A DNA stretch of 64,000 bases from Actinopolyspora halophila DSM 43834 (GTDB lineage: Bacteria > Actinomycetota > Actinomycetes > Mycobacteriales > Pseudonocardiaceae), in NCBI RefSeq assembly GCF_000371785.1, contig NZ_AQUI01000002.1:4203352-4267351 (forward strand), given 5' to 3'. The position numbers were made by a program, and so were the translations under genes. Under the pieces are notes generated by a model. The model saw only the letters and a list, made by a program, of their open reading frames with translations. It was not told where the DNA came from and searched no databases. Shown here one piece after another: positions 56,968 through 64,000 of this stretch (positions are counted from its first letter, which is position 1; every line of letters begins with the position of its first letter).

Positions 56968-57876
56968 ATGCTGGATCTGCGTCAACTGCGCTACTTCGTC
57001 ACGGTCGCCGAGACCGAACACGTGGGTCGTGCGGCCGAAGCGCTGCACGTCTCGCAGTCCCCGTTGAGCCGACAGATCGCCGAGCTGGAAAAACGCCTCG
57101 GCTGCGCGCTGTTCGAACGCGGTCGGCAACGTATCCGACTCACCGCCGACGGCGAGGTGTTCCTCAGCGAGGCACGGGCACTGCTGCGGCACGCCGAGAG
57201 GCTCGAATCGCTCGGCCAACGGCTCGGGAGGGGCGAGACGGGCGGGCTCTGCCTCGGCTACGTGGGGCACGCCCTGCACGCCGGTGTGCTCCCCCGCGCG
57301 CTGCGCTCGATCCGCCGGGACCGGCCGGACGTGCACATCGCGCTGTACGACCAGTCGTCCGCGGAGCAGCTGGAGGGACTGCGCAGGCGCAGCCTCGACA
57401 TGGCGCTGGTGGACACGCCACCGGACGACGCGGATCCTCTTCTGGAGTCGGCGCTCGTGCTCGAGGAGCCGCTCATGCTGGCCGTTCCGGCTCAACACCC
57501 GCTGTCCGAACGCGAAGACATCCTCCCGGCCGATGTGGACGGACAGTCCTGGATCACCGTGGCCGACGGCGGCCCAGGGGGCAGCGACTCCGAGACGTTC
57601 CTGGCCTCGTGCGTGGAAGCCGGATTCACCCCCACCGTCCGCACGAGCGCCCCCGAACCGCTGGCCGCGTTGGGACTGGTCGCCTCCGGGCTGGGACTGG
57701 CGCTGATCCAACGCAGCATGCGCGACAGGACCCCCTCCGAGGTCACGCTGCGCGAGATCCCCTGGTTCCCCTCCTCGGTGCGCCTGTGGGCGGCCTGGCA
57801 CCACATCGACCTGCGGCCCCTGGTCGCCGAGTTCCGGCGGGTACTGCTCGACGGCGGCGAGTCCGAAGTCGTGTAG
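56968..57876 (+). CDS. LysR family transcriptional regulator
   Basis: The 302-residue regulator has the N-terminal winged helix-turn-helix (LRQLRYFVTVAETEHVGRAAEALHVSQSPLSRQIAELEKRLG) and a periplasmic-binding-like effector domain (GGLCLGYVGHALHAGVLPRALRSIR). ATG 56968 has GGGGAG 9 nt upstream. It is divergent from the aldo/keto reductase gene. Its effector is not evident. Two half copies of a dispersed repeat flank it. Confidence 0.93.
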   Translation: MLDLRQLRYFVTVAETEHVGRAAEALHVSQSPLSRQIAELEKRLGCALFERGRQRIRLTADGEVFLSEARALLRHAERLESLGQRLGRGETGGLCLGYVGHALHAGVLPRALRSIRRDRPDVHIALYDQSSAEQLEGLRRRSLDMALVDTPPDDADPLLESALVLEEPLMLAVPAQHPLSEREDILPADVDGQSWITVADGGPGGSDSETFLASCVEAGFTPTVRTSAPEPLAALGLVASGLGLALIQRSMRDRTPSEVTLREIPWFPSSVRLWAAWHHIDLRPLVAEFRRVLLDGGESEVV

Positions 57877-57896
57877 CGCGCCGTCCGAATCCGGGT

Positions 57897-57938
57897 ACCC
57901 GCTCACGAGTCCGCGAGAGGTTCCGCTCAGTCACCCGA
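57897..57938 (-). repeat. half copy of the dispersed repeat, right of lysR
   Basis: ACCCGCTCACGAG, six bases, then AGAGGTTCCGC, closely matching 56896-56932 in the same orientation about 1000 bp away. Confidence 0.5.
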
Positions 57939-57959
57939 CACGAGGAAGAACGGAAGGGA

Positions 57960-58790
57960 TCAGTCGGCCGGGCCCCCGCCGGTGGGCCACTGGGCCAGCA
58001 CGGTGACGGTGCCCGGATCTATCTCGGTGAACCCGGCGTCCCGGACGGCCGCGACGCCCCGCTCCCGCCACGCACCGGCCGGGTCTCGCCCGGCAAGCAG
58101 CTCGTTCCACCGCGCCACCTCGGGAGTGCGCACCGCACAGCGGAAGCCGTGCTCCTTCCAGTCGTGGAGATGCCGCTCGGCCGCGGCTCCCCGCTCGCCT
58201 CCGGAACACGCGTCCCCGTGCAGCAGGGCCGCCAGGATCATCGTCGCGTGCCCCACCTGGGCGGCCGCCTTGCCCGCACTCATGTCGACCTCGGGGTTCA
58301 ACCACAGCACGGGAGCACCGGAGGGAGCGGGCCCCGGCTCGTCCGGGGGAAGTTCGCTACCGGAGATCTGCAACCTGGTCAGCTCGCGCGGCATCTCGGA
58401 CAGGCGCGTGGGCAGCAGCGCACGCACCTCGGCCCCGCCGACGGAGAAGGTGACGCCCGGCAGTTCCAGCACGGCGCGCCAGTGGGAGCCACGCGCGCGT
58501 CGGGTGACCTTGCGGATGCGTCCGCTCACCCACTCGGAAACCGCCTCGTGCCAGGGGCCGCCCGCCGAGGCCCGCTCGTCCAGGCACAACGCCACCGCCG
58601 CCGAGGCGGCCGCCTCGAGCAGCTCGGTACGAGCCGGGGGCTCGCCGCGCTCGATACGCAGCACCATCGGCATCAGCACCACGTCCTCGGGGTCCTCGTC
58701 CGAGGTGTCGGCTGTCGAATGATCCGGCAGGGACAGCCACGAGGCGTAACGATCGGTCAGCGGCCGGAGAACTGCGGCGGGATCACTCAC
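57960..58790 (-). CDS. Pth2-like peptidyl-tRNA hydrolase domain protein
   Basis: The 276-residue protein has a C-terminal half of Pth2 type: VDMSAGKAAAQVGHATMILAALL with the catalytic-region Lys/Gln/His, then FRCAVRTPEVARWNELL. The N-terminal 130 residues form an unassigned domain that occurs with Pth2 domains in actinobacteria. Pth2 releases peptidyl groups from tRNA; the actual substrate here is untested. The start is GTG 58790. Confidence 0.82.
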   Translation of the reverse strand: MSDPAAVLRPLTDRYASWLSLPDHSTADTSDEDPEDVVLMPMVLRIERGEPPARTELLEAAASAAVALCLDERASAGGPWHEAVSEWVSGRIRKVTRRARGSHWRAVLELPGVTFSVGGAEVRALLPTRLSEMPRELTRLQISGSELPPDEPGPAPSGAPVLWLNPEVDMSAGKAAAQVGHATMILAALLHGDACSGGERGAAAERHLHDWKEHGFRCAVRTPEVARWNELLAGRDPAGAWRERGVAAVRDAGFTEIDPGTVTVLAQWPTGGGPAD

Positions 58791-58898
58791 GAGGCCGATT
58801 GTCCCGCGCGCACCGCGTGCACCTCACTCGGGAGTGCGGGTACTCACACCCGCCCTGCCCACCGGCACCGCCAAGCAACCCGCACCGCCGAACATTGA

Positions 58899-59543
58899 CT
58901 AAGCCGGGACGCCGACCTCGGGGCGCTCCCGCCGCAACCTGACGTTGCCCAGCCACGCGACCAGCAGCGAAACGGCGGCTATGCCCACGGCCATCGCGAC
59001 CAGGTGCAACAGCACCCCGTCCACACCGCCGACCTTCTCCGGCCGCAGGAAGGGGTACGGGAACCACCCGGTCATCGCACCCCGTCCCAAAGCGTAGGCC
59101 ACATACACCAGCGGGACGGTCAACCACACCACCGCACGACCGTAAGCGACCCGCGCACGGGGCCGGACCAGCAGCCAGTCGACCAGCATCACGAGCGGGA
59201 TCACCCGGTGCATCACCGTGTTCACCCAGGGCAACGTCAGCCCGAGGTCCCCGTCGTCGAGCAGCAGCGCGAACACGACCCCCGTGGTCGCCATGTAGAC
59301 GGTCATGCCTCCGCGCAGCCACTCCAGAACGGCACGGCCACCCCGGCCCGGCGCGGCCCCGAGCCGGAACAACAGCAGTCCGGCGGCTATGTTGCTGAGA
59401 ATCGTGAAGTAGCTGAAGAAGTTCACCGGCGAGAAGTCGGCAAGCCCCACTTCGGCGAAGAACTGCCTTCCGACGGCGACGACCGCCAGAGCTCCGAGCA
59501 GCATCCGCGCCAGGCGCACGATCCACGCCCCGCTGGACAGCAT
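58899..59543 (-). CDS. Pr6Pr family membrane protein
   Basis: The 214-residue protein has six predicted helices. FFSYFTILSNIAAGLLLF, LPWVNTVMHRVIPLVMLVDWLL and WFPYPFLRP are the recognisable blocks of the FAR-17a/AIG1-like and Pr6Pr family. Eukaryotic relatives include lipid hydrolases with a Thr/His site; the conserved Thr and His are present here. The bacterial function is unknown. Confidence 0.87.
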   Translation of the reverse strand: MLSSGAWIVRLARMLLGALAVVAVGRQFFAEVGLADFSPVNFFSYFTILSNIAAGLLLFRLGAAPGRGGRAVLEWLRGGMTVYMATTGVVFALLLDDGDLGLTLPWVNTVMHRVIPLVMLVDWLLVRPRARVAYGRAVVWLTVPLVYVAYALGRGAMTGWFPYPFLRPEKVGGVDGVLLHLVAMAVGIAAVSLLVAWLGNVRLRRERPEVGVPA

Positions 59544-59555
59544 GTCCCAGCCACC

Positions 59556-60818
<1,263 letters not shown>

Positions 60819-60863
60819 CTACGGTCCACCCTACGGGGTCCGGAAAACAGCTTCCGAACAACA

Positions 60864-60904
60864 AGAGCCCCGGACCGATCGGAAGTCCGACCGGCCGGGG
60901 CTCT
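60864..60904 (-). terminator. terminator of ctaD
   Basis: Perfect 10-bp stem AGAGCCCCGG / CCGGGGCTCT with further inner pairing. On the minus strand it is followed by TGTTGTTCGG, a mildly U-rich tail, 55 nt after the ctaD stop. Confidence 0.65.
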
Positions 60905-60958
60905 CCGTCGAGCGGTTTTACCGTGACACACCCGTGAAGGGGGTCGTTAGGTCGAATA

Positions 60959-62725
60959 TCACTTCCCGTCGAGCTTGCGTTCCCCGGAAACGCCGCTCTC
61001 CTGCGCGGACTCATCCGAAGCGCCGGTGTGGGCCAGCGCCTTCCCGGAGAGCCCGACGTGGTTCTCCAGCCGTATCCGTTCACTCATGTGCGGGTAGTGC
61101 AGCTCGAAGGCCGGGCGCTCGGAGCGGATCCGCGGCAGCTCGGTGAAGTTGTGCCGCGGGGGCGGGCAGGAGGTGGCCCACTCCAGCGAGTTCCCGTAGC
61201 CCCACGGATCGTCCACATCGGCGATCTCACCGTAGCGGTAGCTCTTGAACACGTTCCACAGGAACGGAAGCATCGAGGCGCCGAGCAGGAACGCCCCCGC
61301 GGTGGAGATGACGTTGAGCGTGGTGAACCCGTCCGTGGGCAGGTAGTCGGCGTACCGCCGGGGCATCCCCTCGTTGCCCAGCCAGTGCTGCACCAGGAAC
61401 GTGGTGTGGAAGCCGATGAAGGTCAGCCAGAAGTGCACCTTGCCCAGCCGCTCGTCCATCATCCGGCCGGTCATCTTGGGGAACCAGAAGTAGATCCCGG
61501 CGAAGGTGGCGAACACGATCGTGCCGTAGAGCACGTAGTGGAAGTGCGCGACCACGAAGTAGGTGTCCGAGACGTGGAAGTCGATCGGCGGGGCGGCGAG
61601 CAGCACCCCGGTCAGCCCGCCGAACAGGAAGGTCACCAGGAACCCGACGGAGAAGATCATCGGGGACTCGAAGGTGATCTGGCCGCGCCACATGGTGCCG
61701 ATCCAGTTGAAGAACTTCATACCGGTGGGCACCGCGATCAAAAACGTCGTGAAGGCGAAGAACGGCAGCAGCACCGCACCGGTCGCGTACATGTGGTGGG
61801 CCCAGACCACCACCGAGAGCGCGGCGATGCCGAGGGTGGCGTAGATGAGGCCGGTGTAGCCGAACAGCGGCTTGCGCGAGAACACCGGGAAGATCTCGGT
61901 GACGATGCCGAAGAACGGCAGCGCGACGATGTAGACCTCGGGGTGGCCGAAGAACCAGAACAGGTGCTGCCACAGGATCACGCCGCCGTTGGCCGGGTCG
62001 AAGACGTGCGCACCGAGTTGCCGGTCGGCCAGCAGCCCCATCAGAGCGGCGGTCAGGATCGGGAAGGCCATCAGGATCAACACGCTGGTGACCAGGATGT
62101 TCCAGGTGAAGATCGGCATCCGCCACATGGTCATGCCCGGGGCGCGCATGCAGACGACGGTGGTGATCATGTTGACACCGCCGAGGATCGTGCCGAGACC
62201 GGAGACGACCAGGCCGGAGATCCACAGGTCCGGGCCGATCCCGGGGGAGTGGAGCGCGCTGGACAGCGGTGTGTAGGCGAACCAGCCGAAGTCGGCGGCG
62301 CCGCCGGGAGCGAGGAAACCGCTCACCACGGTCAGCCCGCCGAACAGGTAAAGCCAGTAGGAGAACGAGTTCAACCGCGGAAAGGCCACATCGGGGGCAC
62401 CGATCTGCAGCGGCAGGATGTAGTTGGCGAAACCGAACAGGATCGGGGTCGCGTACAGCAGCAGCATGATCGTGCCGTGCATGGTGAACAGCTGGTTGTA
62501 CTGCTCCTGCGACAGGAACTGCATCCCCGGCACCGCGAGCTCACCACGGATCAGCATGGCCATCAGACCGCCGACCAGGAAGAAACCCATCGAGGTGACC
62601 AGGTAGAGAATGCCGAGCTGCTTGGGATCGGTAGTGCGCAGCAGCCCCAGCAGTGTGGATCCCTTGGACGTCTTTCGCACCGGATAGGGGCGCGAAGTGA
62701 TCGGCTCTGGCGCGACGGCCGTCAC
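60959..62725 (-). CDS. ctaD: cytochrome c oxidase subunit I
   Basis: The 588-residue catalytic subunit of the aa3 oxidase has 12 helices. Heme and copper ligands are visible: [24 protein letters not shown] (CuB His and the cross-linked Tyr), WAHHMYATG and [10 protein letters not shown]. It pumps protons while reducing oxygen. GTG 62725 has AGGAGG 4 nt upstream. Order with serB matches Rv3043c-Rv3042c. The C-terminus is acidic. Confidence 0.97.
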   Translation of the reverse strand: MTAVAPEPITSRPYPVRKTSKGSTLLGLLRTTDPKQLGILYLVTSMGFFLVGGLMAMLIRGELAVPGMQFLSQEQYNQLFTMHGTIMLLLYATPILFGFANYILPLQIGAPDVAFPRLNSFSYWLYLFGGLTVVSGFLAPGGAADFGWFAYTPLSSALHSPGIGPDLWISGLVVSGLGTILGGVNMITTVVCMRAPGMTMWRMPIFTWNILVTSVLILMAFPILTAALMGLLADRQLGAHVFDPANGGVILWQHLFWFFGHPEVYIVALPFFGIVTEIFPVFSRKPLFGYTGLIYATLGIAALSVVVWAHHMYATGAVLLPFFAFTTFLIAVPTGMKFFNWIGTMWRGQITFESPMIFSVGFLVTFLFGGLTGVLLAAPPIDFHVSDTYFVVAHFHYVLYGTIVFATFAGIYFWFPKMTGRMMDERLGKVHFWLTFIGFHTTFLVQHWLGNEGMPRRYADYLPTDGFTTLNVISTAGAFLLGASMLPFLWNVFKSYRYGEIADVDDPWGYGNSLEWATSCPPPRHNFTELPRIRSERPAFELHYPHMSERIRLENHVGLSGKALAHTGASDESAQESGVSGERKLDGK

Positions 62726-63328
62726 GGTGCCTCCTGCACTGCCTCGAAGACGTTGTCGGCCCCGACCACGGGACCGCCCGGCCCGTCCGGGCCGGCTAAC
62801 CCTGATGACAGCGCCGCAACCGGCTTCGGTGAACTTGGCCTGCCGGTGCTCGGTTGGGTTACTGCCATCTGCGGATATTAGCTCTGACCCTCAACTCCGC
62901 TGCGTCCGGGCCGTAGTCACCCTATTCATCGACTTTTCCCGAAGCACCCGGGCTGAGATCCATCCAACACACGAGGACGGGCAGTTCTCCACATCTCCAC
63001 GCGCGGGAACGCTTCGGTCCACTTCGGCCGGTCCCGCCGAAGAGCCCCGCAGGGATCCGCCGGGCTCCCGCGGGAGCGCTCCTCGCACGCCTTCCACCCC
63101 TGTTCACGGAGTCGTCGCCCACCACTGCCCCCTCCGGCGCCTCGGGTGTACACGCCCGAGGCCCCACCACCTACGCGACTCGTCCCGAACGGACCCCTTA
63201 AGCTGACGGTGGACCACCCGCGCAGGTGGGACGGAACTTCAGCGGTACGAAGGGCTCCGCAGGCGTGTCGACGTGCCCGGCACTCGGCTCGCTCGGGGTG
63301 GATCAGCATGTCCGGAGGCGAAGCTACG
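62726..63328. other. 603-nt divergent gap between ctaD and the DUF305 gene
   Basis: I see no gene. An A/T-richer patch near 62870-62884 (TAATAT on the minus strand) may be the ctaD promoter, but no -35 at proper distance is clear. The right half is GC-rich with no repeat I can support. Confidence 0.35.
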
Positions 63329-63955
63329 GTGCGCAAAAGCACGATCATCGGCATCCTGGGGGCCGCTGCGGTCCTGGCACTGAGCGGCTGCTCGCCGAAC
63401 TACGAGCAGGACAGCGAGCAGAAGCCCGCAGCGGGAACACCACCGCCCGCGAGCGCGATCGCCCCCGCGGAGGCTCCTGCCGAGACGGCGAACGGCAACA
63501 CCGACCTGGAGTTCGCCCAGCAGATGGTGGCCCATCACCGGGCCGAGCAGCAGCTGCTCGAGGTCGCGCTGAACAACGCCAGCAGGCAGAACGTGACGGA
63601 TCTCGCCGAGCAGCTCGAACAGCAGCACGGCGAGAACGTCGAACAGCTCGAGAGCTGGCTGTCCGAGCACGGTGAGGGCGAGGTCACGGCCGAGGACCTC
63701 GAAGCGGGACAGAACTCACAGATGCCCAGCGCCGACGTCTCCGGGGAGGTCACCGAGCTCGAAGAGGCACAGCGGGGCCAGTTCCCGGGGCTGTGGGTCA
63801 AGGCCATGATCGAGCACCACGAATCGGTCGTGGAGATGACCGAGACCGAACTCGACCAGGGATCGGACGAACAGGTGAAGTCGATCGCGCAGCGGATTCT
63901 CGACTCCAGGCAGGAGGAGCTGGACGAGTTGAAGCAGCTGCGCGAGCAGCTCTGA
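63329..63955 (+). CDS. DUF305 lipoprotein
   Basis: The 208-residue secreted protein has a lipoprotein signal (STIIGILGAAAVLALSGCS, Cys near residue 20), a Pro/Ala-rich linker and a helical DUF305 domain with paired histidine motifs QQMVAHHRAEQQLLEVA and KAMIEHHESVVEMTE. The fold is ferritin-like and members are linked to metal, often copper, handling; that is not shown here. GTG 63329 is chosen with GGAGG 10 nt upstream and gives a normal signal peptide; ATG 63308 is the alternative. Confidence 0.9.
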   Translation: MRKSTIIGILGAAAVLALSGCSPNYEQDSEQKPAAGTPPPASAIAPAEAPAETANGNTDLEFAQQMVAHHRAEQQLLEVALNNASRQNVTDLAEQLEQQHGENVEQLESWLSEHGEGEVTAEDLEAGQNSQMPSADVSGEVTELEEAQRGQFPGLWVKAMIEHHESVVEMTETELDQGSDEQVKSIAQRILDSRQEELDELKQLREQL

Positions 63956-64000
63956 GACGAGCCTGGCCGTTTCGGCTTTCATGAGTGGTCGCTCGGCCGG

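Noticed and set aside
61028-62881. A 617-codon frame antisense to ctaD
   Set aside because: It is a His/Gly/Arg-rich shadow of the conserved oxidase gene.

Overview
The window comes from a high-GC Gram-positive actinobacterium. GTG, TTG and ATG starts, stop/start overlaps, two Lsr2-type proteins, PucR, DUF397 with an XRE partner, DUF2017, DUF3618, and the gene order of the rdgB-rph-murI-cysM-cysO-mec-clpS-pncB-dinG block (known from Mycobacterium tuberculosis Rv1341 down to Rv1329c) all fit. Many proteins are strongly acidic, so a Pseudonocardiales-like and possibly halophilic genus such as Actinopolyspora is my inference; the sequence does not prove the genus.

Layout. 1-4000: the 5' half of a 23S rRNA gene, a short spacer without tRNA, a complete 16S gene and its leader and promoter zone, all on the minus strand. 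4178-8346: a small acidic protein, a divergent pair of Lsr2 proteins (one without the DNA-binding half), ribokinase and an unknown 387-residue protein. 8469-11113: a polyamine operon on the minus strand, ornithine decarboxylase-speD-speE. 11472-23007: a purine catabolism island with PucR, the three xanthine dehydrogenase subunits, two different aminohydrolases for guanine-type bases, a purine permease and two molybdenum-cofactor maturation proteins. 23127-24943: a small orphan protein, a TetR regulator, DUF3618 and a tRNA. 25215-28536: a cobalamin riboswitch with a hairpin over the ribosome-binding site, then a BtuCDF-type transporter. 28726-35658: a PH-domain membrane pair, an XRE/DUF397 pair, pyruvate:quinone oxidoreductase, a peroxiredoxin and a TauE/SafE permease. 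35762-37225: an F420-type oxidoreductase gene between two copies of a palindromic repeat that also carries the 3' end of rdgB. 37185-50193: the conserved housekeeping block (nucleotide pool cleaning, RNase PH, cAMP phosphodiesterase-like MBL, MurI, rhomboid, CysM-CysO-Mec cysteine synthesis, ClpS, NAD salvage, DinG). 50906-55514: biotin uptake genes bioY, bioM and bioN with an acyl-CoA ligase and a thiolase-like protein between them. 55720-63955: aldo/keto reductase with a divergent LysR regulator, Pth2, a Pr6Pr membrane protein, serB-ctaD (order as in Rv3042c-Rv3043c) and a DUF305 lipoprotein.

How it fits together. The purine island takes in purines, deaminates guanine-type bases and oxidises hypoxanthine/xanthine to urate, with its own cofactor insertion factors; no uricase is in the window. 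The B12 and biotin regions are vitamin acquisition modules. The cysM-cysO-mec genes form the thiocarboxylate route to cysteine.

The most unusual features are not ordinary genes: (i) a cassette-like insertion at the 3' end of rdgB bounded by direct copies of a 16-bp-arm palindrome with compensated base changes; (ii) a dispersed hairpin repeat family in intergenic DNA, including a 366-bp element with terminal inverted repeats; (iii) three palindromes spaced exactly 21.5 bp apart upstream of the rhomboid gene, the outer two being parS-like; (iv) the Lsr2 paralogue without a DNA-binding domain; (v) the thiolase-like biotin neighbour lacking two catalytic residues.
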